Shown here one piece after another: positions 24,229-35,404 of a stretch of DNA of 64,000 nt. Source of the stretch: Balaenoptera acutorostrata. Taxonomy: Eukaryota > Chordata > Mammalia > Artiodactyla > Balaenopteridae. Position numbers and translations under genes: made by a program. Position 1 is the first letter of the stretch. Every line of letters starts with the position of its first letter. The stretch lies in assembly GCF_949987535.1 (NCBI RefSeq), contig NC_080080.1, forward strand, positions 58,998,668-59,062,667. Reading direction: 5' to 3'. Under the pieces are notes generated by a model that saw only the letters and a list, made by a program, of their open reading frames with translations, was not told where the DNA came from and ran no database searches.

Positions 24229-27200
24229 CTAGGTTCCACATATATGCGTTAATATATGATATTTGTTTTTCTCTTTCTGACTTACTTCACTCTGTATGAC
24301 AGTCTCTAGATCCATCCATGTCTCAACAAATGACCCAATTTCATTCCTTTTTATAGCTGAGTAATATTCCATTGAATATATGTACCACATCTTCTTTATC
24401 CATTCATCTGTCGATGGGCATTTAGGTTGCTTCCATGACCTGGCTATTGTAAATAGTGCTGCAATGAACATTGGGGTGCATGTGTCTTTTTGAATTATGG
24501 TTTTCTCTGGGTATATGCCCAGTAGTGGGATTGCTGGATCATATGGTAATTCTATTTTTACTTTTTTAAGGAACCTCCATACTGTTCTCCGTAGTGGCTG
24601 TATCAATTTACATTCCCACCAACAGTGCAAGAGGGTTCCCCTTTCTCCACACCCTCTCCAGCATTTGTTGTTTGTAGATTTTCTGATGATGCCCATTCTA
24701 ACTGGTGTGAGGTGATACCTCATTGTAGTTTTGATTTGCATTTCTCTAATAGTGATGTTGAGCAGCTTCTAATGTGCTTCTTGGCCATCTGTATGTCTTC
24801 CTTGGAGAAATGTCTATTTAGGTCTTCTGCCCATTTTTGGATTGGGTTGTTTGTTTTTTTAATATTGAGCTGCATGAGCTGTCTATATATTTTGGAGATT
24901 AATCCTTTGTCCATTCCTTCGTTTGCAAATACTTTCTCCCATTCTGAGGGTTGTCTTTTCATCTTGTTTATGGTTTCCTTTGCTGTGCAAAAGCTTTGAA
25001 GTTTCATTAGGTCCCATTTGTTTATTTTTGTTTTTATTTCCATTACTCTAGGAGGTGAATCAAAAAAGATCTTGCTGTGATTTATGTCAAAGAGTGTTCT
25101 TCCTATGTTTTCCTCTAAGAGTTTTATAGTGTCCGGTCTTACATTTAGGTCTCTAATCCATTTTGAGTTTATTTTTGTGTATGGTGTTAGAGAGTTCTAA
25201 TTTCATTGTTTTACATGTAGCTGTCTAGTTTTCCCAGCACCACTTATTGAAGAGACTGTCTTTTCTCCATTGTATATCCCTGCCTCCTTTGTCATAGATT
25301 AGTTGACCATACGTGCGTGGGTTTATCTCTGGGCTTTCTATCTTGTTCCATTGATCTATGTTTCTGTTTTTGTGCCAGTACCATATTGTCTTGACTACTG
25401 TAGCTTTGTGGTATAGTCTGAAGTCAGGAAGTCTGATTCCTCCAGCTCCGTTTTCTTCCCTCAAGACTGTTTTGGCTCTTCGGGGTCTTTTGTGTCTCCA
25501 TACAAATTTTAAGGTTTTTGGTTCTAGTTCTGTAAAAAATGCCATTGGTAATTTGATAGGGATTGCATTGAATCCATAGATTGCTTTGGGTAGTATAGTC
25601 ATTTTCACAATATTGATTCTTCCAATCCAAGAACATTGTATATCTCTCCATCTGTTGGTATTACCTTTCATTTCTTTCATCAGTGTCTTATAGTTTTCTG
25701 CATACAGGTCTTTTGTCTCCCTAGGTAGGTTTATTCCTAGGTATTTTATTCTTTTTGTTGCAGTGGTAAATGGGAGTGTTTCCTTAATTTCTCTTTCAGA
25801 TTTTTCACCATTAGTATATAGGAATGCAAGAGATTTCTGTGCATTAATTTTGTATCCTGCAACTTTACCAAATTCATTGATTAGCTCTAGTAGTTTTCTG
25901 GTGGCATCTTTAGGATTCTCTATGTATAGTTTCATGTCATCTGCACACAGTGACAGTTTTACTTCTTCTTTTCCAATTTGTATTCTTTTTATTTCTTTTT
26001 CTTCTCTGATTGCCATGGCTAGGACTTCCAGAACTATGTTGAATAATAGTGGTGAGAGTGGACATCCTTGTCTTGTTCCTGATCTTAGAGGAAATGCTTT
26101 CAGTTTTTCACCATTGAGAATGATGTTTGCTGTGGGTTTGTCATATATGGCCTTCATTATGTTGAGGTAGGTTCCCCCTCTGCCCACTTTCTGGAGAGTT
26201 TTTTATCAGAAATGGGTGTTGAATTTTGTCAAAAGCTTTTTCTGCATCTATTGAGATGATCATATGGTTTTTCTTCTTCAGTTTGTTAATATGGTGTATC
26301 ACATTGATTTGCGTATATTGAAGAATCCTTGCATCCCTGGGAAAAATCCCACTTGATCATGGTGTATGATCCTTTTAATGTGTTGTTGGATTCTGTTTGC
26401 TAGTATTTTGTTGAAGATTTTTGCATCTATATTCATCAGGGATATTGGTCTGTAATTTTCTTTTTTTGTAGTAACTTTTTTTTTGTAGTTTTAAAGGGAT
26501 CGCTATTTATTTACTTAATTATTTATTTAGGCTGTGTTGGGTCTTCGTTTCTGTGCGAGGGCTTTCTCTAGTTGCGGCGAGCAGGGGCCACTTATCATCG
26601 CGGTGTGCGGGCCTCTCACTGTTGCGGCCTCTCTTGTTGCGGAGCACAAGCTCCAGACGCACAGGCTCAGTAGTTTTGACTCATGGGCCTAGTTGCTCCG
26701 CGGCATGTGGGATCTTCCCAGACCAGGGCTCAAACCCGTGTCCCCTGCATTGGCAGGCAGATTCTCAACCACTGCGCCACCAGGGAAGCCCTGTAGTATC
26801 TTTGTCTGGTTTTGGTATCAGGGTGATGGTGGCCTCATAGAATGAGTTTGGGAGTGTTCCTTCCTCCGCACTTTTTTGGAAGAGTTTGAGAAGGATGGGT
26901 GTTAGCTCTTCTCTAAATGTTTGATAGAATTCACCTGTGAAGCCATATGGTCCTGGACTTTTGTTTGTTGGAAGATTTTTAATCACAGTTTTAATTTCAT
27001 TACTTGTGATTGGTCTGTTCATATTTTCTATTTCTTCCTGGTTCAGTCTTGGAAGGTTATACCTTTCTAAGAATCTGTTCATTTCTTCCAGGTTTTCCGC
27101 TTTATTGGCATAGAGTTGCTTGTAGTAGTCTCTTAGGATGCTTTGTATTTCTGTGGTGTTTGTTGTAACTTCTTTTTCATTTTTCATTTTATTGATTTGA

Positions 27201-28362
27201 CTCCTCTCCTTCTTTTTCTTGATGAGTCTGGCTAATGGTTTATCAATTTTGTTTATCTTCTCAAAGAACCAGCTTTTAGTTTTATTGATCTTTGCTATTG
27301 TTTTTTGGTTTCTATTTCATTTATTTCTGCTCTGATCTTTATGACTTCTTTCCTTCTGCTAACCTTGGGTTTTGTTTGTTCTTCTTTCTCTAGTTCCTTT
27401 AGGTGTAAGGTTAGATGGTTTATTTGAGATTTTTCTTGTTTCTTGAGGTAGGCTTGTATAGCTATAAACTTCCCTCTTAAAACTGCTTTTACTGCATCAC
27501 ATAGGTTTTGGATCATTGCGTTTTCATTGTCATTTGTCTCTAGGTATTTTTTGATTTCCTCTTTGATTTCTTCAGTGATCTCTTGGTTATTTAGTAACGT
27601 ATTGTTTAGCCTCCATGTGTTAGTGTTTTTTTATGTTTTTTTCCCTGTAATTCATTTCTAATCTCATAGCATTGTGGTTAGAAAAGATGCTTGATATGAT
27701 TTCAATTTTCTTAAATTTACTGAGGCTTGATTTGTGACCCAAGATGTGATCTATCCTGGAGAATGTTCCATGTGCACTTGAGAAGAAAGTGTAATCTGCT
27801 GTTTTTGGATGCAATGCCCTATAAATATCAGTTAAATCTATCTGGTCTGTTGTGTCATTTAAAGCTTCTGTTTCCTTATTTATTTTCATTTTGGATGATC
27901 TGTCCATTGGTGTAAGTGAGGTGTTAAAGTCCCCCACTGTTATTGTGTTACTGTTAATTTCCTCTTTTATAGCTGTTAGCAGTTGCCTTATGTATTGAGG
28001 TGCTCCTATCTTGGTTGCATATATATTTATAATTGTTATATCTTCTTCTTGGGTTGATCCCTTGATCATTATGTAGTGTCCTTCCTGTCTCTTGTAACAT
28101 TCTTTATTTTAAAGTCTATTTTATCTGATATGAGTATTGCTACTCCAGCTTTCTTTTGATTTCCATTTGCATGGAATATCTTTTTCCATCCCTTCGCTTT
28201 CAGTCTGTATGTGTCCCTGGGTCTGAAGTGGGTCTCTTGTAGACAGCATATAGATGGGTCTTGTTTTTGTATCCATTCAGCAAACCTGTGTCTTTTGGTT
28301 GGAGCATTTACTCCATTCATGTTTAAGGTAATTATCGATATGGATGTTGTTCCTATTACCAT
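24229..28362 (-). pseudogene. L1 ORF2 (endonuclease / reverse transcriptase) remnant
   Basis: ORF2 encodes the nicking endonuclease and reverse transcriptase of L1. Visible parts in order: endonuclease start (TTSISIITLNMNGVNAP, 28362-28069), further endonuclease with VGDFNTSLTPMDRSS and FSRIDHILGHKSSL (28069-27620), linker (27516-27295 and 27187-26765), RT core and thumb (26187-25225, with [19 protein letters not shown] and a CADD catalytic box), and the Cys-rich C-terminal end (24741-24229, [19 protein letters not shown]). The catalytic box reads [10 protein letters not shown] rather than the expected FADD. At least four breaks plus a SINE insertion inactivate it. Without the SINE the span is about 3.8 kb, the usual ORF2 length. 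Confidence 0.9.
26474..26791 (-). mobile_element. CHR-type SINE nested in L1 ORF2
   Basis: Interrupts ORF2 between ttttttgtagta and tgtagtatctttgtctgg. tgtagta is repeated at 26467-26473 and 26792-26798. The uninterrupted L1 sequence can be read in the second copy near 48350. Confidence 0.9.
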
Positions 28363-28427
28363 TTTCTTAACTGTTTTGGGTTTGTTTTTGTAGGTCCTTT
28401 TCTTCTCTTGTGTTTCCCACTTAGAGA

Positions 28428-29328
28428 AGTTCCTTTAGCATTTGTTGTAGAGCTGGTTTGGTGGTGCTGAATTCTCTTAGCTTTTGCTTGTCTGTAAAGC
28501 TTTTGATTTCTCCATTGAATCTGAATGAGATCCTTGCCGGGTAGAGTAATCTTGGTTGTAGGTTCTTCCCTTTCATCACTTTAAGTATATCATGCCACTC
28601 CCTTCTGGCTTGTAGAGTTTCTGCTGAGAAATCAGCTGTTAACCTTATGGAAGTTCCGTTGTATGTTATTTGTCATTTTTCCCCTACTGCTTTCAATAAT
28701 TTTTCTTTGTCTTTAATTTTTGCCAATTTGATTACTATGTGTCTCGGCATGTTTCTCCTTGGGTTTATCCTGTATGGGACTCTCTGCACTTCCTGGACTT
28801 GGGTGGCTATTTCCTTTCCCATGTTAGGGAAGTTTTCGGCTATAATCTCTTCAAATATTTTCTCGGGTCCTTTCTCTCTCTCTCTTCTCCTTCTGGGACC
28901 CCTGTAATGCAAATGTTGTTGCGTTTAATGTTGTCCCAGAGGTCTCTTAGGCTGTCTTCATTTCTTTTTATTCTTTCTTCTTTATTCTGTTCCGCAGCAG
29001 TGAATTCCACCATTCTGTCTTCCAGGTCACTTATCCGTTCTTCTGCCTCAGTTATTCTGCTATTGATTCCTTCTAGTGTAGTTTTCATTTCAGTTATTGC
29101 ATTGTTCATCTCTGTTTGTTTGTTCTTTAATTCTTCTAGGTCTTTGTTAAACATTTCTTGCATCGTCTCGATCTTTGCCTCCATTCTTTTTCCGAGGTCC
29201 TGGATCATCTTCACTATCATTATTCTGAATTCTTTTTCTGGAAGGTTGCCTATCTCCACTTCATTTAGTTGTTTTTCTGGTGTTTTATCTTGTTCCTTCA
29301 TTTGGTACTTAGCCCTCTGCCTTTTCAT
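28428..29328 (-). pseudogene. L1 ORF1 (RNA-binding chaperone) remnant
   Basis: The L1 ORF1 protein is a trimeric nucleic-acid chaperone that coats L1 RNA. The frame from 29328 starts MKRQRAKYQMKEQDK, runs through a long coiled coil rich in Glu, Lys and Met, and reaches the RRM-like region (NNICITGVPEGEER). A frameshift near 28840-28912 moves the C-terminal part (YRGPRRRREREKGPEKIF) to another frame, and a stop follows near 28673. The remaining C-terminal segment can be traced to about 28430. The length agrees with a typical ORF1 of about 300 residues. Not functional. Confidence 0.85.
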
Positions 29329-30711
29329 CTTGTCTATCTTTCTGTGAATGTGGTTTTTGTTCCACAGGCTGCAGGATTGTAGTTCTTCTTGCTTCTGCTC
29401 TCTGCCCTCTGGTGGTTGAGGCTATCTAAGAGGCTTGATGGGAGGGACTGGTGGTGGGTAGAGCTGACTGTTGCTCTGGTGGGCAGAGCTCAGTAAAACT
29501 TTAATCTGCTTGAGTGCTGATGGGTGGGGCTGGGTTCCCTCCCTGTTGGTTGTTTTGCCTGAGGCAACCCAACACTGGAGCCTACCTGGGCTCTTTGGTG
29601 GGGCTAATGGCGGTCTCTGGGAGGGCTCACACCAAGGAGTACTTCCCAGAACTTCTGCTGCCAGTGTCCTTGTCCCCATGGTGAGCCACAGCCACCCCCC
29701 CCACCTCTGCAGGAGACCCTGTAACACTAGCAGGTAGGTCTGGTTCAATCTCCCCTGGGGTCACTGCTCTTTTCCCTGGGTCTCGATGTGCACACTACTT
29801 TGTGTGTGCCCTCCAGGAGTGGGGTCTCTGTTTCCCCCAGTCCTGTTGAAGTCCTGCAATCAAATCCCAGGAGGCTTCAAAGTCTGATTCTCTAGCAATT
29901 CCGCCTCCCGTTGCCGGACCCCCAGTTTGGGAAGCCTGACGTGGGGCTCAGAAGCTTCACTCCAGTGGGTGGACTTCTGTGGTATAAGTGTTCTCCAGTC
30001 TGTGAGTCATGCACCCACCAGTTATGGGATTTGATTTTACTGTGATTGTGCCTCTCCTACCGTCTCATTGAGGCTTCTCCTTTGTCTTTGGATGTGGGGT
30101 ATCTTTTTTGGTGAGTTCCAGTGTCTTCCTGTCGATGACTGTCCAGCAGCTAGCTGTGATTCTGGTATACTCGCAAGAGGGAATGAGAGCATGTCCTTCT
30201 ACTCCACCATCTTCGTTCCTAATCCTCCTCATTGGTTTTCAAAACCAGGTGTTTGGGAGGGTCATCTCTCTCGTGCAAGATCTAGGGTGTTGGGGTGCCT
30301 GATGTGGAGCTCAAATCCCTTGCTCCTCAGGGCACTGTACCTTTGTGATCCCTCCTGATGGTGGATCATTTCTGCTGGGGTGTGGGTTTATACTTGAGCT
30401 TGTATTTCTGCATCTCTTAGCCATCTCAGTGCTTTCCTCTTACCCTTTGTTGTGGATGCTCTGATCTCCACTCTCAAGTACCTTTCTGAAGGAATTATTC
30501 CCTTTGTAGTTATAGATTTGGGAGCAGGTTCATGGGAGGAGGTGAGTTCAGGATCTTTGGTGCCATCTTGAACCATCTACACATTGTTTTATAGTATTCA
30601 CTGAAGAAGGTCAAATGACAGTTTCAATAAAACTACAAACTATCTTTAAGTTTAAAGCTGCTCTTCACTTCTGTATATATGTTGTGTTTAAGTTCCATCA
30701 ATATCTTTTAG

Positions 30712-31392
30712 GAAGAACACTCTTTGACATAAATCACAGAAAGATATTTTTTGATCCACCTCCTAGAATAATGGAAATAAAAACAAAAATAAACAAATGG
30801 GACCTAATGAAACTTCAGAGCTTTTGCACAGCAAAGGAAACCATAAACAAGACGAAAAGACAACCCTCAGAATGGGAGAAAATATTTGCAAACGAAGCAA
30901 CGGACAAAGGATTAATCTCCAAAATATATAAACAGCACATGCAGCTCAATATTAAAAAAACAAACAACCCAATCCAAAAATGGACAGAAGACCTAAATAG
31001 ACATTTCTCCAAAGAAGACATTCTTTCTCCAAAGAAGCAAATGCCCATCGACAGGCAAATGGATAAAGAAGTTGTGGTACATATATACAATGGAGTATTA
31101 CTCAGCCATAAAAAGGAACAAAATTGGGTCATTTGTAGAGACATGAATGGATCTAGAGAGTGTCATACAGAGTGAAGTAAGTCAGAAAGAGAAAAACAAA
31201 TATCGTATATTAACGCATATATGTGGAACCTAGAAAAATGGTACAGATGAACCGGTTTGCAGGGCAGAAGTTGAGACAAGGGGGGAAAGCGGCAGGGGGG
31301 TGGTGGTGGTGTGATGAATTGGGAGACTGGCATTGACATGTATACACTGATGTGTATAAAATGGATGACTAATAAGAACCTGCTGTATGAAA
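30712..31392 (+). mobile_element. L1 3' end fragment, opposite orientation
   Basis: Starts at ggaagaacactctttgacat and encodes an ORF2 C-terminal piece (frame 30615-31175: [27 protein letters not shown]). It has an internal deletion near 31020 and ends in poly-A at about 31389. It is inverted relative to the long L1 130 bp away. Confidence 0.9.
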
Positions 31393-32245
31393 AAAAAATG
31401 TTTAGTTGAAGTAAAAAAAAAATCTTTTACTGAATCAACCTGTAATTTAATCTATTCATTATTTTATTTAAAAATATTAATTTAATTTTGATTTTGTTAG
31501 TTTAAGATACATCTGTTGAATTCTTATTATATGTATGGTGCAAAGTATGTAAATTCCCATCTGTTGCCAAAATTTTCTTGCAGGCTATCACTTGTCTTTT
31601 AACTTATGTTTTATTCTGAGTTTAAATTTGTAGTAAACAAATTTGTCAGTCTTTTAGTAACTTTTGAGTTTTTATATCTTAGAAAAGTCATCACTCAATT
31701 TATGAAGGTAATCTCCTATAGGTTTTCTAACAGTTTTACTGAGTATATTTTTTCATGGTTTAAATAGCTTTTTATTCCATCTGGAATTTCTGGCCTGAGT
31801 TAAGGAATGGTTTATCTTTTCTCCACTGATACTGACCTTTGTCATATATTAAATTCCTTTGTATGCAAAGATCTGTTTATTCTTGTGCCAGTAATGTGCG
31901 GGTTTATAAACTTTTTTTTTGAACTATACATGATTTACAATATTATATTAGTTTCAGGTGTACAGCCTAATGATTCGGTATTTTTACAGATTACATGCCG
32001 TTAAAAGTTATCATACGATAACAGCTATAATTCCCTGTGCTGTACAATATATACCCTTGTTTCTTATCTGTTTTATACCTAGTAGTTCATAGTTCATAAC
32101 TCTTAATCCCATTCCTCTAGTGTGCCCCTCTCACCCTCCCTCTCCCCACTGGTAACCACTGGTTTGTTCTCTATATATATGAAGTACTGTGTGGTTTTAA
32201 TTACCATACAAAGCTCCTAGTTTTTAAATTTTAGAAAAGTTTTCT
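31393..32245 (-). mobile_element. Old L1M sequence with a younger L1 3' UTR fragment
   Basis: 31430-31910 resembles old L1 in reverse (tttctggcctgagttaagga, ttgtatgcaaagatctgttt). 31912-32185 is a separate L1 3' UTR piece with gatttacaatattatattag and caggtgtacagcctaatgat. Confidence 0.6.
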
Positions 32246-32558
32246 GGACTTCCCTGGTGGTTCAGTGGTTAACAATCCGCCTTTCAATGCAGGGAATGTG
32301 GGCTCGATCCTTGGTCAGGGAATTAAGGTCCCACATGCCATGGGGCAACTAAGCCCATGCGCCACAACTATTGATCCTGCGCGTCTCAACCAGAGAGCTT
32401 GCGTGCCTCAACTACAGAGCCCTCGCATGCCTCAACTACAGAGCCCTCGTGCTCTGGAGCCTGTGCCCCACAACTAGAGAGAAGCCCACGTGCCTCAATG
32501 AAGAGCCCGCACCCTGCAACTAAGACCCAATGCAGCCAAAAATAAATTAAAAAAAAAA
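32246..32558 (+). mobile_element. CHR-type SINE
   Basis: Head ggacttccctggtggttcag, box-B-like gctcgatccttgg, and an A-rich tail at 32537-32558. The body shows a local tandem repeat of actacagagccctcg (32408-32449). Confidence 0.9.
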
Positions 32559-32835
32559 GGTTACATTTTCTTTTACATGGTGTAAGACAAATTTTAGGTG
32601 AACAGCAAGGGATAAAGTGAAAATTGAAATTCCTTTCTTTAACCCATTCACCATGATCTCCCTTCCCATTGTTAATTACGGTTAAATTTTTTCACTTTTT
32701 TTTTCCCAGAGAACGTTTATCCATGTTGCAGTACATTCACTTACCCGTGGGTAAAAACGTTTACAAATGGGATCGTATTATACATACTATATTTTATTCT
32801 TTACCTTGCTTTTTAAAAAGTGATGGCTTTATTGA

Positions 32836-33387
32836 AGCCATGGGTTCTGAAGAGGCTCAATTACTGAAAAGTTCCGAGGTTCTGAACCAAAGTGAGTTGT
32901 CTTTAATCAACACTCGCAAACTACTTACTGTGCTGGTTGAGGCCAAAGGTCAATGTTACTACGCTGTTATTGGAGGGAGGGGCGCACCTGCCAGGTCATC
33001 CCAGTGTTAAGAAGCCCCTCACATGCGTAAAGTTCTTAGATGCTCAAAGACAGGCTTTGTACTGAGACTAAAGACCTCGTGTACTCAAGAATCATCACAG
33101 CTTCTATTGGACATATTTTCTTTTTGGAATGAAGGAAAATTCTCCCATTTTTGAGCCATTCTTTTATGTCAGTTCTACAAAATTGCATTTAACTTTGTAA
33201 ATATTTTTAAAAGATATAGTTTCATAGATATTTAATATTCTGCTAATTTGATTTTGAATTGTAAATGTCAAGTATTCTGTTTTGGGGGGTTTTATGTTTT
33301 ATTATACTTTGTTAAAAAGGAAAAATTGTGCATTTTTAGAATGTTTTTATGAGTCAATTTAATGTACTGAAAATAAAAATTAAAAAA
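32836..33387 (+). pseudogene. Processed retrocopy of an unidentified mRNA
   Basis: The insert ends in an AATAAAAATTAAAAAAAAAA-type tail and is bounded by a 21-bp direct repeat with one mismatch (32815-32835 and 33388-33408), placed inside old L1M sequence. This is the signature of L1-driven copying of a polyadenylated RNA. The first part reads as a frame starting MGSEEAQLLKSSEVLNQSE and ending at a stop near 33007; about 380 bp of 3' UTR-like AT-rich sequence follows. The helix-rich pattern (LLKSSEVLNQSEL, RKLLTVLVEAKG) loosely recalls a death-fold domain such as CARD, but this is a guess. The 5' truncation is complete enough that no start region is known. I cannot name the parent gene. Confidence 0.65.
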
Positions 33388-33393
33388 AAAAAG

Positions 33394-35404
33394 TAATGGC
33401 TTTATTGAGATAAAATTCTCATACCATACAATTCACCCATGTCGTGTATAATTCAGTGGGTTTTAGTATATTCATATACTTGTGCAGTGTTTATCACAAT
33501 CGGTTTTAGAATACCAACACAAAAGATACCCCTTACCCATTAACAGTTACTATTCACCTCCCCCCACCCCCTGCCTTCAGCCCTAGGCAACACTAATCTG
33601 CTTTCTGTCTCTATATATTTACCTATTCTGGACATTCCATATACATGGATTCATACATATATGGTCTTTTGTGACTTCTTTTGTGGCTTCTTTCACTTAG
33701 CCTGATGTTTTCAAGATTCAGCCACGGTATAGCATGTATCAGTACTCACTTCTTTATTGTCAAAAGCATTCCATTGTGTTTTATCTATCCATTCATCAGT
33801 TAATGAGCATTTGGGCTATTTCCACTTTTTGGCTATTTTGAATACTCATGTACAGTTGTGTGAATGTATGTTTTAATTTCTGTTGGGTATATATGAGGGC
33901 AATTGCTGAGTCATCTGATAACTCTGTGTTTAACCTTTTGAGGAACTGCTAGTCTGCCTTCTACAGTGACTACACTGTCTTACATTCTGACTAGCAGTGT
34001 ATGAAGATTCTGTATCTTCACCAACACTTGTTATTATCAACTTTTTGATATTTGGTAGAACTCACCAATGAAGCCATTTGGGCCTAGGCTTTTCCTTGTA
34101 GTAGTAGTATTTTGATTACTAATTCAATCCCTATACTTTTTAAGAGTTCTTCTCACACTTTCTATTTATTCTTGCTTCAGTTTCAGGATTTTGTGTTTTC
34201 CCAGGTATTTGTCCATTTCTTTCTTTCTTTTTTTTTAAATTTATTTTATTTTTTATTTATTTTTGGCTGCATTGGGTCTTTGTTGCTGTGCGCGGGTTTT
34301 CCGTAGTTGTGGCGAGTGGGGGCTACTCTTCATTGCGGTGCACAAGCTTCTCATTGTGGTGGCTTTTCTTGTTGCGGAGTATGGGCTCTAGGCGTGCGGG
34401 CTTCAGTAGTTGCGGCATGCGGGCTTCAGTAGTTGTGGCTCGTGGGCTCTAGAGCTCAGGCTCAGTAGTTGTGGCGCACGGGCTTAGTTGCTCTGTGGCA
34501 TGTGGGATCTTCCTGGACCAGGGCTCGAACCCGTGTCCCCTGCATCGGCAGGCAGATTAACTACTGCACCACCAAGGAAGCCCAGTATTTGTCCATTTCA
34601 TCTAAATTATTTAATTTATTGGAATACCGTTGTTCATAGTATTTCTTTATAATCCTTTTTATTGGTATTCCCATGGTTGGTAATAATGACCTTCTTTCAT
34701 TCCTCATTTTATTTCTGCCTTGCTTTTTAAAGCTTTGTATTTTAGAAAAATTTCCATAAAGTCGTAACTAATTTTTTAACAACCACATACTATTTTATAA
34801 ATAACCTATTTATGACCATTAACATTTATAAATAATGCCTCAATTAGTATCCTTCTATATATTATGGTGTATTTTTGGTGATATTGTGTCTGAGTGTTCT
34901 TAGTTGAATTTGCTAGGTCAAAGGGATGTCATATTCAATATTAGTAGATATTAACAAATTCATAGAATTTTCACCAGTCTGCATGAAAGAGTTTCTTTTC
35001 AGTCTTTACAGCACTGAGAATAATCTTACTTTTTCATATTTGCCCCTATGATTTATGAACATTTGTATCTTATTTTGATTTATGCTTATTAATGAGGTTA
35101 AAGTTTTTTGTCATATAGTGGCTATTTACCTTTATTTATCTATAATGAACTTTATATCCTTTCCCCTTTTTGTTGGGTTATTAACGAGTTTTTTGTTATA
35201 TTAAGGAAATTAGACTTTGACATATGTCTTCTAAGTATTTTTTCCCCCATTAGTAGTTTCTTTTACCTTTGTTGGACATTTTTGCCGTATAGAAGTTTGA
35301 CATTTCTATGTGGTCAGAGTTTTCCACCTTTTCCTTTCTGCTTCTGGCTTGGTATCAAGTTCATTTTCTTAACCACTGTTCATTGCTGCCTCCTGTGTAA
35401 TTAG
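33394..35404 (-). mobile_element. Old L1M sequence interrupted by a SINE
   Basis: Starts with tggctttattgagataaaat, typical of an old L1 3' end in reverse, and continues through ORF2-like text (ggcaattgctgagtcatctg, actcaccaatgaagccattt). 34700-35400 is also L1M-like but with less certainty. The SINE at 34220-34584 splits it. Confidence 0.65.
34220..34584 (-). mobile_element. CHR-type SINE with 15-bp target duplication
   Basis: Reverse orientation. gtatttgtccatttc occurs at 34205-34219 and 34585-34599. Confidence 0.95.

Larger units (their letters stand above)
23666..30580 (-). mobile_element. Near-full-length L1, inactivated, with nested SINEs
   Basis: On the minus strand: 5' UTR from about 30580 (ggttcaagatggcacc) to 29330, ORF1 29328-28428, ORF2 about 28362-24229, and a 3' UTR reaching about 23666-23700 in T/A-rich sequence. 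It is interrupted by SINEs at 26474-26791 and 23711-24029. ORF1 and ORF2 carry frameshifts and stops, so it cannot move by itself. No clear target duplication was found at the outer ends. Confidence 0.9.

Noticed and set aside
23633..24232. 199-codon frame and similar frames in other SINEs
   Set aside because: These read through CHR SINE bodies; the same peptides recur at each copy.
28739..29347. 202-codon frame on the + strand
   Set aside because: Antisense shadow of L1 ORF1.
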